Assembly (NCBI GenBank): GCA_030066685.1
Contig: JASJBF010000031.1
Span: forward strand, 1 to 64,000
Reading direction: 5' to 3'
Length of the DNA: 64,000 nucleotides
Origin: Kiloniellales bacterium
Lineage (GTDB): Bacteria; Pseudomonadota; Alphaproteobacteria; Kiloniellales; JAKSBE01
A program made the translations under genes and the position numbers. Shown here one piece after another: positions 25,913-34,697 of this stretch. The notes under the pieces were generated by a model, which was not told the origin of the DNA, made no database searches, and saw only the letters and a list, made by a program, of their open reading frames with translations. Positions within the stretch are counted from its first letter, which is position 1; every line of letters begins with the position of its first letter.

Positions 25913-26691
25913 CCGAGGGCGCCGATCACCTGCGCTTGCTGGAGGCGATTCTCTTCGCCTCCGCGGCCCCGGTCAGCGAGACCGAGCTGGCCCGCTTCCT
26001 GCCGGAGGGGACCGATGTCTCGGCGATCGTCGGCCAGCTCGCCGAGCACTACCGCCCCCGGGGCGTCAACCTCGTCCAGGTTGGCAAGGCCTGGGCCTTC
26101 CGTTCGGCGCCCGACCTGGCGCCGCTGATGCGCCGGGAGCAGGAGGTCCAGCGCAAGCTGTCTCGGGCCGCGATCGAGACCCTGGCGGTGGTCGCCTACC
26201 ACCAGCCGGTGACCCGTGCCGAGATCGAGGAAATCCGCGGCGTTGGCCTGTCCAAGGGGACCCTCGACGTGCTGCTCGAGGCGGGCTGGATCCGGCCCAG
26301 AGGCCGGCGCCGGACGCCGGGGCGTCCGGTCACCTGGGGCACCAGCCAGGCCTTCCTCGACCACTTCGGCCTGGCCCAGCTGGACGACCTGCCGGGCCTG
26401 GACGAGCTCGCCGCGGCCGGCCTCCTGGACAAGCGGCCGGCACTCTCCGCCCTGTCGAGCCGCGGCACCCTGACCGACCTGGCGGATGCTCAGGACACCG
26501 AGCCCCTGGCCGAAGACGAGGACGAAGACGAGCTGGACCACGCGGAGGCCGCCGCCCTGGAGGCGGGCCTCGACGAGGACCCGGCCGAAGAGACGCCAGC
26601 GGAGGTCGGAGAAACGACCGGGGACACGACGGCCGAGGGGAAAGAGGAAGAGGCCTCTCAAGTGGGCCGGCTGCGTCAGGTCGAGGCCTGA
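25909..26691 (+). CDS. scpB: Segregation and condensation protein B
   Basis: ScpB dimerises and binds ScpA in the SMC complex. Two winged-helix domains are visible: LLEAILFASAAPVSETELARFLP and ETLAVVAYHQPVTRAEIEEIRG, ending with GRPVTWGTSQAFLDHFGL. The GTG start at 25909 has an excellent AAGGAGGAG site, overlapping the scpA stop. After about residue 190 there is a highly acidic disordered tail of about 70 residues, longer than in many ScpB proteins. Length 260. Confidence 0.95.
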   Translation: MTEGADHLRLLEAILFASAAPVSETELARFLPEGTDVSAIVGQLAEHYRPRGVNLVQVGKAWAFRSAPDLAPLMRREQEVQRKLSRAAIETLAVVAYHQPVTRAEIEEIRGVGLSKGTLDVLLEAGWIRPRGRRRTPGRPVTWGTSQAFLDHFGLAQLDDLPGLDELAAAGLLDKRPALSALSSRGTLTDLADAQDTEPLAEDEDEDELDHAEAAALEAGLDEDPAEETPAEVGETTGDTTAEGKEEEASQVGRLRQVEA

Positions 26692-26766
26692 CCCGCCGGG
26701 CCTGCTCCCGGCGCTGGAAAGCCCCGAAGGGCGACGCCATGAAGCCGGCCAAGCCGGTTGTTGCAT

Positions 26767-26783
26767 TTGAGAATTGCTCGCAA
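26767..26783 (+). promoter_or_regulatory. Candidate Fur box upstream of the ABC ATPase
   Basis: TTGAGAATTGCTCGCAA is a dyad (TTGaGA-N5-TCgCAA) that closely resembles the TTGCGAATGATTCTCAA-type Fur operators of proteobacteria; it sits 83 bp before the ATG of an iron-type ATPase gene. A weak -35-like TTGCAT lies immediately before it. The match is by eye. Confidence 0.5.
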
Positions 26784-26866
26784 TACCTTGGCGGGCCGCG
26801 CGCGGCAGGACCTGGTGCGCGGCGGGACCGGGCCGGCCGACCAGGCGGGACCGGGGTGGAAGGGAT

Positions 26867-27943
26867 ATGGACGCGCTCGCCTTGGAGCACATCTGCCACG
26901 CCTTCGACGAGGTGCTGGCGGTCGACGATCTCAGCCTGACCGTGGGCGAGGGCAAGCTGGTGTGCCTGCTCGGCCCTTCGGGCTGCGGCAAGACCACGGC
27001 GCTCAGGGTCGCCGCCGGGCTCGAGCGGCTGCAGAAGGGGCGGGTCCTGATGGACGGCCGGGTGATCGCCGACGGCAATCAGGACCTGCCGCCGGAGGCC
27101 CGCAGCGTCGGCCTGGTGTTCCAGGACTACTCTCTGTTTCCGCACCTGTCCGTGCTCGACAACGTCGCCTTCGGCCTGCGTGACCTGGCGTCCGAGGCGC
27201 GGCGCGGGCGCGCCCTCGAGGTGCTCGAGCAGGTCGGTATGGCGGCACGCGCGAGCGCCTACCCGCACACGCTCTCGGGCGGGCAGCAGCAGCGGGTCGC
27301 CCTGGCCCGGGCGCTGGCGCCGAAGCCCCGGGTCATGCTTCTGGACGAGCCCTTCTCGGGCCTGGATTCCAGCCTGCGCCACCAGATCCGCGACGACACC
27401 CTGCACGTCCTCAAGGAGAGCGGAACCGCGACCCTGATGGTGACCCACGACCCCGAGGAGGCCATGTTCATGGCCGATACCGTGGTCCTGATGCGCGAGG
27501 GTGCCGCGGTCCAGCACGGCACGCCGGGCGAGCTCTACTTCGCGCCGCGAGATGCCTTCGTGGCCAGCTTCTTCGGCGAGGTGAACCGGCTGCAGGGCCG
27601 CATCGAGGCCGGCCACGTGCCGACGCCCCTGGGTCAGATCTGCGCGCCGGACCTGCCCGAGGGGGCCGAGGTCGAGATCCTGATCCGGCCGGAGGCCCTG
27701 CGCCTGGACCCCCGGCCGGGAAGCGCCGGCGGCGGGACGGCCGGCGCGGGCGGCGTGGCCCGGGTCCTGGCGGCCCGGGTGCTGGGCCGCAGCAGCCTGA
27801 TCCATCTCAGCCTGCCGGGGCGCAGCGGGTCCGACCTGCACCTCCACGCCCGGGTGCCGGGGCGCTTTCTGCCGGCCGAGGACCAGGCCATGGGAATTCA
27901 CCTGGATCCCAGCCAGACCTTCGTCTTCCTGAAGGCCCGCTGA
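26867..27943 (+). CDS. Iron(III)-type ABC transporter ATP-binding protein
   Basis: A complete ABC ATPase: Walker A GPSGCGKTT (36-44), Q-loop FQDYSLFPHLSV, signature LSGGQQQR, Walker B VMLLDEPFSGLD and switch His in MVTHDPEEAMFMAD, followed by a C-terminal TOBE-type domain. The sequence most resembles the FbpC/PotA-like group of ferric iron or spermidine importers. No permease or binding protein gene is adjacent, so it is an orphan inserted between scpB and tatA. The ATG at 26867 has GGAAGGGAT upstream; an in-frame extension from 26774 is Arg-rich and not supported. Iron regulation is suggested by the Fur-like box at 26767-26783. Confidence 0.88.
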   Translation: MDALALEHICHAFDEVLAVDDLSLTVGEGKLVCLLGPSGCGKTTALRVAAGLERLQKGRVLMDGRVIADGNQDLPPEARSVGLVFQDYSLFPHLSVLDNVAFGLRDLASEARRGRALEVLEQVGMAARASAYPHTLSGGQQQRVALARALAPKPRVMLLDEPFSGLDSSLRHQIRDDTLHVLKESGTATLMVTHDPEEAMFMADTVVLMREGAAVQHGTPGELYFAPRDAFVASFFGEVNRLQGRIEAGHVPTPLGQICAPDLPEGAEVEILIRPEALRLDPRPGSAGGGTAGAGGVARVLAARVLGRSSLIHLSLPGRSGSDLHLHARVPGRFLPAEDQAMGIHLDPSQTFVFLKAR

Positions 27944-27968
27944 GCTCGGGCGGGCGGCCAGACATGGA

Positions 27969-27997
27969 TTGCGGCTGCCAGGGCTTTCTGCGATAGT
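27969..27997 (+). promoter_or_regulatory. Candidate promoter of tatABC
   Basis: -35 TTGCGG (27969-27974) and -10 GATAGT (27992-27997) are 17 bases apart in the gap between the ABC ATPase and tatA. Confidence 0.4.
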
Positions 27998-28041
27998 CCC
28001 GGCCAACTGGGAAGACCAATGGATTTCGAGGGAGAACCCCC

Positions 28042-28299
28042 ATGGGGACCTTTAGCATCTGGCATTGGCTGATCGTCCTGGCGGTTGTCCTCCTGCTCTT
28101 CGGCGGGGGCGGCAAGATCCCAAAGCTGATGCGCGATATGGGCCAGGGAATCAACGCCTTCAGGAAAGGCCTTAAGGAAGAAGATAAGAAAAAGGCGGCA
28201 GGCGGCGATGACAACAAGGCGATCGAGCAGGAGGCCTCGGCCTCTGCCAGCGTCACGGCCGAGGGGGAGGAGCAGCCCAAGAAGGCTGCGGAGGGCTGA
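28042..28299 (+). CDS. tatA: Twin-arginine translocase subunit TatA
   Basis: TatA has a short N-terminal membrane helix (residues 7-20), the [21 protein letters not shown] hinge and amphipathic helix in which the Phe-Gly motif is intact, and a charged tail. It oligomerises to form the Tat translocation path for folded proteins. 85 residues, first gene of tatABC; GGAG-rich site upstream. Confidence 0.96.
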   Translation: MGTFSIWHWLIVLAVVLLLFGGGGKIPKLMRDMGQGINAFRKGLKEEDKKKAAGGDDNKAIEQEASASASVTAEGEEQPKKAAEG

Positions 28300-28357
28300 G
28301 CCCAAAGCCGGCTGCGCGCGAGGCGGCGCAGGCCGGCGAAGTTCTTGAGGCACCGCC

Positions 28358-28876
28358 GTGTTTGATCTGGGTTGGTCCGAACTCGCGGTCGTCGCCCTGG
28401 TGGCGCTGATCGTCGTCGGCCCTCGGGAGTTGCCCGAGGTCCTGCGCACGATCGGCAAGTGGGTCCGCAAGGCGCGTTCCATGGCCCGCGAGTTCCAGAC
28501 CAGCGTCGACGACATGGTCCGCGAGGCGGAGCTGGACGAGGCGCGCAAGACCATGGAATCCGCCCGGCACCTGGACATCGGCAAGGAGATCGAGAACAGC
28601 ATCGATCCGACCGGCAGCGTCAAGGAGGAGATGGCCGAGCTCGACTCCGCCGCCCGCCGGGCCGCCAAGGGCGAGGACGAGGTGCCGCCGGAGTTCCGCG
28701 AGGAAGAGACCGGGGCGGACGCCGCCGGCGCGACGGTCGAAGAGGCCGGGGACAAGGGCGCCACGGTGATCGAGCAGCCGGCCCAGCCGGCGCCGCCCCA
28801 TTCGATCACGCCGCCCGAGGCGACCCCCGCCGAGGCCCCGAAGGCGGCCGGAAAGTCCCGCAAGCAGAGCGCCTAG
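28358..28876 (+). CDS. tatB: Twin-arginine translocase subunit TatB
   Basis: TatB starts MFDLGWSELAVVALVALIVVGPRELPEVLRTIG, with the short membrane helix and GPxELP hinge of the family, and continues into a long amphipathic and acidic region. The start is GTG at 28358. With TatC it forms the signal-peptide receptor. Length 172, ending with Ala/Pro-rich tail. Confidence 0.95.
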   Translation: MFDLGWSELAVVALVALIVVGPRELPEVLRTIGKWVRKARSMAREFQTSVDDMVREAELDEARKTMESARHLDIGKEIENSIDPTGSVKEEMAELDSAARRAAKGEDEVPPEFREEETGADAAGATVEEAGDKGATVIEQPAQPAPPHSITPPEATPAEAPKAAGKSRKQSA

Positions 28877-28879
28877 ACC

Positions 28880-29686
28880 ATGGCCGACGCCAGCGACGCC
28901 CACAAGATGCCGCTGCTCGATCACCTGATCGAGCTGCGCCAGCGCCTGCTTTACAGCGTCATCGGGCTCTTCGTCGCCTTCCTGATCTGTTTCTACTTCG
29001 CCCAGGACCTCTACAACATCCTGGTCGATCCCCTCGCCAAGATCCTGCTGGAGAGCGGGGTCCAGAGCGATCCCCGGCTGATTTACACCGATCTGACCGA
29101 GGTCTTCTTCACCCACGTGAAGGTCGCCTTCTTCTTCGGCGCCTTCATCTCCTGCCCGGTCTTCCTCGGCCAGCTCTGGCTCTTCGTCGCGCCGGGGCTG
29201 TACCGCAACGAGAAGCACGCCTTCGCGCCCTTCCTGATCGCGACCCCGGTGCTGTTCTTCATCGGCGGCGCCCTGGTCTACTTCGTGATCATGCCGCTGG
29301 CCTGGCAGTTCTTCCTGTCCTTCCAGCAGGCCGGCGGCGACGGGGTCTTGCCGATCGAGCTGGAGGCCAAGGTCAACGAGTACCTCTCGCTGGTCATGAC
29401 CCTGATCTTCGCCTTCGGACTCTGCTTCCAGCTGCCGGTGATCATGACCCTGCTGGCCCGTGTCGGCCTGGCGACCTCGCAGGGCATGGCGGCCAAGCGC
29501 AAGTACGCCATCGTCGGGGTCTTCATCGTGGCGGCGATCTTCACGCCGCCGGATCCGATCAGCCAGATCTCGCTCGCGATCCCGATCATCCTGCTCTACG
29601 AAGTCTCGATCCAGATGGCCAAGCTGGTCGAGAAGAAGCGCAAGGAGCAGGAAGCGGCCGAAGAAGCCGAAGCGCTCTCCGACTAG
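28880..29686 (+). CDS. tatC: Twin-arginine translocase subunit TatC
   Basis: TatC has six membrane helices; MPLLDHLIELRQRLLYSVIG at the N-terminus and FALCFQLPV-like sequence (FAFGLCFQLPVIMTLL) in the fifth region are typical, as is the ALVYFVIMPLAWQFFLSF stretch. It recognises the twin-arginine signal peptide. The gene starts 3 bp after the tatB stop, confirming an operon. Length 268. Confidence 0.96.
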   Translation: MADASDAHKMPLLDHLIELRQRLLYSVIGLFVAFLICFYFAQDLYNILVDPLAKILLESGVQSDPRLIYTDLTEVFFTHVKVAFFFGAFISCPVFLGQLWLFVAPGLYRNEKHAFAPFLIATPVLFFIGGALVYFVIMPLAWQFFLSFQQAGGDGVLPIELEAKVNEYLSLVMTLIFAFGLCFQLPVIMTLLARVGLATSQGMAAKRKYAIVGVFIVAAIFTPPDPISQISLAIPIILLYEVSIQMAKLVEKKRKEQEAAEEAEALSD

Positions 29687-29788
29687 CTCTCGCAGGGAGC
29701 TGTCCGGAGGCTAGCGTCTAGACGCCGGGGGCCGAAGCGCCCTATAAACGGCGCGGTTACCTGGCGCAGCCCCGATTCGGACGCTTCC

Positions 29789-31072
29789 ATGCACGACCTC
29801 AGGTCGATCCGCGAGAATCCCGAGGATTTCGACAAGGCGCTCGGCCGCCGGGGTCTGCCAGCCCAGTCGGCCGCGATCCTGGAGCTCGATTCCAACCGCC
29901 GCGCCACCCAGACCGAGCTGCAGGACCTGCAGAACCGGCGCAACGCGGCCTCCAAGGAGATCGGCAAGCTGAAGGCCCAGGGCAGCGACGCCGAGGGTTT
30001 GATCGCCGAGATCGCCGGCCTCAAGGACCGCATCGGAGAGGGCGAGGCGCGCGAGCGGCAGCTCGGCGAGGACCTGAACTCCCTGCTCGCCATGCTGCCC
30101 AACCTCCTCGACGCCGAGGTGCCCGAGGGCGCCGACGAAAGCGCCAACCGGGAGGTTGCGGTCTGGGGCGAGAAGCCCGTGCGCAACTTTCCCGTTAAGC
30201 AGCACTTCGAGCTGGGCGAGGCCCTCGGCGGCATGGACTTCGCCACGGCCGCCAAGCTCTCGGGCTCGCGCTTCGTGGTCCTCAAGGGCGCGCTGGCGCG
30301 CCTGCACCGGGCGCTCGCCCAATACATGCTGGACATCCATACCGAGGAGTTCGGCTACACCGAGGTCATGCCGCCCTACCTGGTGCGCGACCACGTGCTC
30401 TACGGCACGGGGCAGCTGCCGAAGTTCGCCGAGGACCAGTTCCGCACAACCGACGACTTCTGGCTGATCCCGACCGCCGAGGTGCCGCTGACCAATCTGG
30501 CGGCCGGTGAGATCTACGACGAGGGGCAGCTGCCGCTGCGCTTCACCGCCTTCACGCCCTGCTTTCGTTCCGAGGCCGGCGCGGCCGGCAAGGACACCCG
30601 CGGCATGCTGCGCCAGCACCAGTTCGAGAAGGTCGAGCTGGTCTCCATCGCCCATCCAGACCACTCCGCCGAGGAGCACGAGCGCATGACCGCCTGCGCC
30701 GAGGCCGTGCTGCAGCGCCTCGGCCTGCACTACCGCAAGGTCGTGCTTTGCAGCGGCGACACCGGCTTCGGTGCGCGCAAGACCTACGACCTTGAAGTCT
30801 GGCTGCCGGGGCAGGAGGCCTATCGCGAGATCTCCAGCTGCTCCAACTGCGGAGACTTCCAGGCGCGGCGGATGATGGCCCGCTTCCGGCCGGCGGAAGG
30901 CAAGGGGACCCGCTTCGTCCACACCCTCAACGGCTCGGGCCTGGCGGTCGGGCGGACCCTGATCGCGGTGATGGAGGCCTATCAGCAGGCCGACGGCTCC
31001 ATCGCCCTGCCTGAGGCCCTGGCCCCCTACCTGGGCGGCCGGGAGACGATCGGGGCCGGCCGCGATGCTTAG
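29789..31072 (+). CDS. serS: Seryl-tRNA synthetase
   Basis: This class II synthetase charges tRNA-Ser and is also needed for Sec-tRNA. The N-terminal coiled-coil arm (about residues 30-100) precedes the catalytic core with class II motifs: [32 protein letters not shown] and [11 protein letters not shown]. 427 residues. A TATAAA box at 29743-29748 suggests a promoter just upstream, 102 bp after tatC. Its stop overlaps the surE start by 8 bases. Confidence 0.97.
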   Translation: MHDLRSIRENPEDFDKALGRRGLPAQSAAILELDSNRRATQTELQDLQNRRNAASKEIGKLKAQGSDAEGLIAEIAGLKDRIGEGEARERQLGEDLNSLLAMLPNLLDAEVPEGADESANREVAVWGEKPVRNFPVKQHFELGEALGGMDFATAAKLSGSRFVVLKGALARLHRALAQYMLDIHTEEFGYTEVMPPYLVRDHVLYGTGQLPKFAEDQFRTTDDFWLIPTAEVPLTNLAAGEIYDEGQLPLRFTAFTPCFRSEAGAAGKDTRGMLRQHQFEKVELVSIAHPDHSAEEHERMTACAEAVLQRLGLHYRKVVLCSGDTGFGARKTYDLEVWLPGQEAYREISSCSNCGDFQARRMMARFRPAEGKGTRFVHTLNGSGLAVGRTLIAVMEAYQQADGSIALPEALAPYLGGRETIGAGRDA

Positions 31073-31847
31073 GGCGCCGCTGGACCTCACCGGGGCGCGA
31101 ATCCTCCTCAGCAACGACGACGGCATCCATGCGCCGGGGCTCGAGGCGCTGGAGCGCGTCGCCCGCTCGCTCAGCGACGACGTCTGGGTGGTCGCGCCCG
31201 AGACCGAGCAGAGCGCGACCAGCCATTCCCTGACCCTGCGGCGGCCGCTGCGGATCCGCCACCTCGGGCCGCAGCGCTACACCATCGACGGCACGCCGAC
31301 CGATTGCGTCCTGATCGCGGTCAAGAAGATCATGGCCGACCGGCCGCCGGACCTGGTGCTCTCGGGCATCAATCAGGGCGCCAACCTGGGGGAGGACGTG
31401 ACCTATTCCGGCACGGTCGCGGCGGCCATGGAGGCGGCGCTGCTGGGCTATCCGGCGATCGCGCTCAGCCTGCTGCGGCGCGGCGACCACGAGTACCGCT
31501 GGGAGACCGCCGAGCGGCATGCCGCCTCGGTGCTGCGGCGCCTGACCAGCCTGTCCTGGCCGCGCGACGTGCTGATGAACGTCAACTTCCCCGACGTCCC
31601 GGCCGAAGAGGTGCGGGGCATCCGGGTCTGCCGCCAGGGCCGGCGCGATGTCGACAGCCAGGTGGTCGACGGCTCGGATCCGAGCGGCCGGCCCTACGTC
31701 TGGGTCGGCAACTACATGAGCGACGAGACCTCGCAGGTCGGCAGCGACCTCGCCGCCCTGGCCGAGGATGCGATCTCGGTCACGCCGCTGCACCTGGACC
31801 TGACCCACGGCGAAACCCTGGAGCGCCTGACGGGGGTCTTCGCATGA
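31065..31847 (+). CDS. surE: 5'-nucleotidase SurE
   Basis: SurE is a metal-dependent nucleoside monophosphatase. [14 protein letters not shown] (residues 13-26) gives the metal-binding SNDDG motif, [13 protein letters not shown]-type sequence ([15 protein letters not shown]) and [19 protein letters not shown] are family hallmarks. The start overlaps serS and its stop overlaps the next start (ATGA). The serS-surE-pcm-LysM/M23 order is a conserved stationary-phase survival cluster. Confidence 0.96.
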   Translation: MLRAPLDLTGARILLSNDDGIHAPGLEALERVARSLSDDVWVVAPETEQSATSHSLTLRRPLRIRHLGPQRYTIDGTPTDCVLIAVKKIMADRPPDLVLSGINQGANLGEDVTYSGTVAAAMEAALLGYPAIALSLLRRGDHEYRWETAERHAASVLRRLTSLSWPRDVLMNVNFPDVPAEEVRGIRVCRQGRRDVDSQVVDGSDPSGRPYVWVGNYMSDETSQVGSDLAALAEDAISVTPLHLDLTHGETLERLTGVFA

Positions 31848-32539
31848 CCCTGGCCGCCCGCAAGATCCGCCTGCTGATGGAGCTTCGCCGCAACGGCATC
31901 ACCGACACCGCGGTGCTGCGGGCGATCGAGCAGATCCCGCGCGAGGCCTTCGTGCCAGCGCCCTTCCTCGACCAGGCCTACGAGAACCTGGCGCTGCCGA
32001 TCGAGCGCGGCCAGACCCTGAGCCAGCCCCAGGTGGTCGCCCGCATGACTCAGGGCCTGACCGCCGCGGGCGCGGGCAAGGTGCTGGAGGTCGGGACCGG
32101 CTCGGGCTATCAGACGGCGGTCCTGTCGCGGCTCTGCCGCCGGGTCTACAGCGTCGAGCGCTATCGCGAGCTGAGCGGCGATGCCGAGCAGCGCTTCCGC
32201 GCGCTCAGGCTGCACAACATCGTGCCGAAGGTCGGCGACGGCTGGAACGGCTGGCCGGAGCAGGCGCCCTTTCCGCGGATCATCGTCACCGCCGCGCCGC
32301 CCGACGTGCCGGGAACCCTGGTCGACCAGCTGGCCGAGGGCGGCGTGCTGGTGATCCCGATCGGCCGCCGCAGCCGCCGGCAGGAACTGCTCCGCGTGAC
32401 CAAAGAAAATGGTAAGGTGTCCGAGGAGACACTGGGATCGGTTCGCTTCGTACCACTGGTCTCGGGCGTTCCGGAAGAAGCGCCCAAGCCCGCGGGCCGG
32501 GTCCGCTACTCTGGACCTCCGGGCTGGTCTTTGGCATGA
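31844..32539 (+). CDS. pcm: Protein-L-isoaspartate O-methyltransferase
   Basis: The enzyme repairs isoaspartyl residues in aged proteins. The substrate motif RGQTLSQPQVVARMTQ is standard, and the SAM motif VLEVGTGSGYQTAVL follows. 231 residues. It overlaps surE by 4 bases, so the two are translationally coupled, and its stop overlaps the start of the LysM/M23 gene. Compare the divergent paralogue at 2570-3226, where this motif is altered. Confidence 0.95.
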   Translation: MTLAARKIRLLMELRRNGITDTAVLRAIEQIPREAFVPAPFLDQAYENLALPIERGQTLSQPQVVARMTQGLTAAGAGKVLEVGTGSGYQTAVLSRLCRRVYSVERYRELSGDAEQRFRALRLHNIVPKVGDGWNGWPEQAPFPRIIVTAAPPDVPGTLVDQLAEGGVLVIPIGRRSRRQELLRVTKENGKVSEETLGSVRFVPLVSGVPEEAPKPAGRVRYSGPPGWSLA

Positions 32540-33741
32540 AGGCAGCAGAGGTCGTTATGCTGGCTCGACCGAAAGGCTTCATGACTCTGTGCTTGGCCGT
32601 GGCCGCCGCCGTGGCCCTGGCCGGTTGCGTGCGCACCACCAAGCCAGCCGGCAGCACCTACAAGCCCAGGCCGGCGCCGGGCGTCAATGCCTCCTACGGC
32701 GGCTCCGAGGTGGTGCCCCTGCCGCGGCGCAAGCCGCGTGTGACGGCCAGGGTCCTGCGGCAGATCAAACCGAAGATTCCGAAGTCGGTAGAGACGGTAA
32801 GCGCGGCCCGGCCGGCTAAACCCTCGCCGGCGGTCCGGCCCAACCCGGACCGCGGCCGAGTTGGCTCGGCCGGAATCTACTACGTCACCGTCAGGGACAC
32901 TCTTTATAGCATCTCGCGGCGCTTTCACGTGCCCCTGCGCAGCTTGATCGACGCCAACGGCCTGGAGCCGCCCTACACCCTGCGGGTTGGCCAGAGGCTG
33001 ACCCTGCCGAAGGCGCGGACCTACACCGTAGTCAAGGGAGACACGGTCTACGGGATCTCGCGCCGCCACGGCGTCGACATGAGCGAGCTGATGCGGCTGA
33101 ACGGGATCAAGCCGCCCTATACGATCTCCGTCGGCCAGGCGCTGCGGGTGCCGGATCCGAGCGGCCGGCCGATCGTGGTGGCGACGGCAAGTCTGGCGTC
33201 GAACGGCAGCGCTGCGGCCGCGAAGCCGACCCGGCCGGCGGCGAGCGTGGCTTCGCCGGCACCGCAAGTGCCGGCCGCCGAGGCGGCGCCCCGGCCGGTG
33301 CCGGTCGCTGCCGGCACGGGGCCGGTGCCCAGGCCGCCGCCGCGCTCCGGCAGCAAGTTCCTCTGGCCGGTCCAGGGCAAGGTCGTCTCCGGCTTCGGCG
33401 CCCAGGGCAAGGGCTACCACAACGACGGCATCAATATCCTGGCGCCCCGGGGCGCGGAGGTGCGGGCCGCCGAAAACGGCGTCATCGCCTATGCCGGCAA
33501 CGAGCTGCGGGGCTTCGGCAATCTCGTGCTGGTCAAGCACGACGGCGGCTGGACCACTGCCTACGCGCACACTGACCAGATCCTGGTGAGCCGCGGCCAG
33601 ACCGTGAAGCGGGGCCAGATGATCGCCCGCGTCGGCTCCAGCGGCAACGTCGCACGGCCGCAGCTGCACTTCGAGATCCGCAAGGGCGCGCGCGCCGTGG
33701 ATCCGACGCGCCTGCTCGGCCCTCAGGACGCGAAGCTCTAG
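32536..33741 (+). CDS. LysM / M23-type lipoprotein (NlpD-like)
   Basis: A lipoprotein signal peptide ends at LAGC31; two LysM domains follow (about 113-156 and 161-206), then a Pro/Ala linker and a C-terminal LytM/M23 domain (about 280-395). The Zn-binding positions are altered: YHNDGINI in place of H-x-G-x-D, and PQLHFE in place of H-x-H. The domain therefore looks non-catalytic, as in NlpD/EnvC-type amidase activators. It overlaps pcm by 4 bases. The second Met (32557) has the better ribosome site (AGAGG) and may be the true start. It probably supports cell separation at the septum. Confidence 0.88.
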   Translation: MKAAEVVMLARPKGFMTLCLAVAAAVALAGCVRTTKPAGSTYKPRPAPGVNASYGGSEVVPLPRRKPRVTARVLRQIKPKIPKSVETVSAARPAKPSPAVRPNPDRGRVGSAGIYYVTVRDTLYSISRRFHVPLRSLIDANGLEPPYTLRVGQRLTLPKARTYTVVKGDTVYGISRRHGVDMSELMRLNGIKPPYTISVGQALRVPDPSGRPIVVATASLASNGSAAAAKPTRPAASVASPAPQVPAAEAAPRPVPVAAGTGPVPRPPPRSGSKFLWPVQGKVVSGFGAQGKGYHNDGINILAPRGAEVRAAENGVIAYAGNELRGFGNLVLVKHDGGWTTAYAHTDQILVSRGQTVKRGQMIARVGSSGNVARPQLHFEIRKGARAVDPTRLLGPQDAKL

Positions 33742-33937
33742 GCTTGGCCGAGACCGGCCCGGCTCTCGAATCCGCGTCCTTCGACCGGCCCGAAACGACG
33801 GCAGTTCACGCCGAATAGCTGGCATTCTCGCTTTTATCGTCTCTTAAGCTTCACTGGCCATAGTCGCGCCGGTTGCAACTCCCGGGCGGCGTCTTCATCC
33901 CCCCGCGCGTCCGCAGGATTATCGCAAGGAACTCGTC

Positions 33938-34687
33938 ATGGCCGTGACCTCGATGCCGACCCCGCCGAAGCCGAACGACGCAAGCGGACGGATGGGCCGC
34001 TGGTTCGCCCTCCTCATCGTCGGGCTCGGGCTCTCCGCCTGCGTTCAGATGCCGACGACCGTACGCCTCGACCCCGCGGCACAGCCGATGCGGGGCGCCA
34101 AGGTCCTGATCATGCAACCTGACGTGGAGGTCTCGGAGCTGACCGCCGGCGGTCTGCTGGAGCCCAACGCGGCCTGGACGGCGGCGGCCGAAGCCAACAT
34201 CGACCGGGCCCTGGAGAGGGTGCTCGCCGACATGGGCGCCAATTGGGTCCACATCAACCGCAACGGCAAGCTGATCCGCAGCCCCAAGGTCTCCCAGCTG
34301 GTCAAGCTGCACCAGATCGTCGGAACGTCGATCCGCCTCTACGAATACGGCCGGGTCGCGCCGTTGCTGAGCAAGCAGGGCGCGTTCGACTGGACTCTGG
34401 GCAAAGACGCCGCCGAGCTGGGCAGGGCCTACAAGGCCGACTACGCGCTCTTCGTTCACTTCCGGGACAGCTTCTCCAGCGATGCCCGTATCGCCATGAA
34501 CGTGGTGAGCACCATTTTGTTCGGGCAGGCGCAAGGCGGGCTGCAGAGCGGCTTTGCGTCGCTGGTCGACCTGCGCAGCGGCAAGATCATCTGGTTCAAT
34601 GAATTCTGGCGGGAAACCGGAGACCTGCGCGAAGCGGAGGCCGCGGTCGACGCCTCGAAGGTCCTCCTCGCCGAGCTGCCCTTCTAG
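33938..34687 (+). CDS. Uncharacterised lipoprotein, CsgG/DUF799-like in outline
   Basis: A signal with lipobox LSAC35 marks a lipoprotein of 249 residues. The body has AKVLIMQPDVEV at the start, a helix with multiple Ala, then YALFVHFRDSFSS and a strand ASLVDLRSGKIIWFNE. This pattern resembles CsgG/LpoB/DUF799-type lipoproteins, but the similarity is by outline only. It is the first gene of a run of three lipoprotein genes ending at 36412, 196 bp after the LysM/M23 gene. The AAGGAAC site supports the ATG at 33938. Function unknown. Confidence 0.75.
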   Translation: MAVTSMPTPPKPNDASGRMGRWFALLIVGLGLSACVQMPTTVRLDPAAQPMRGAKVLIMQPDVEVSELTAGGLLEPNAAWTAAAEANIDRALERVLADMGANWVHINRNGKLIRSPKVSQLVKLHQIVGTSIRLYEYGRVAPLLSKQGAFDWTLGKDAAELGRAYKADYALFVHFRDSFSSDARIAMNVVSTILFGQAQGGLQSGFASLVDLRSGKIIWFNEFWRETGDLREAEAAVDASKVLLAELPF

Positions 34688-34697
34688 GAGCGGAGCG

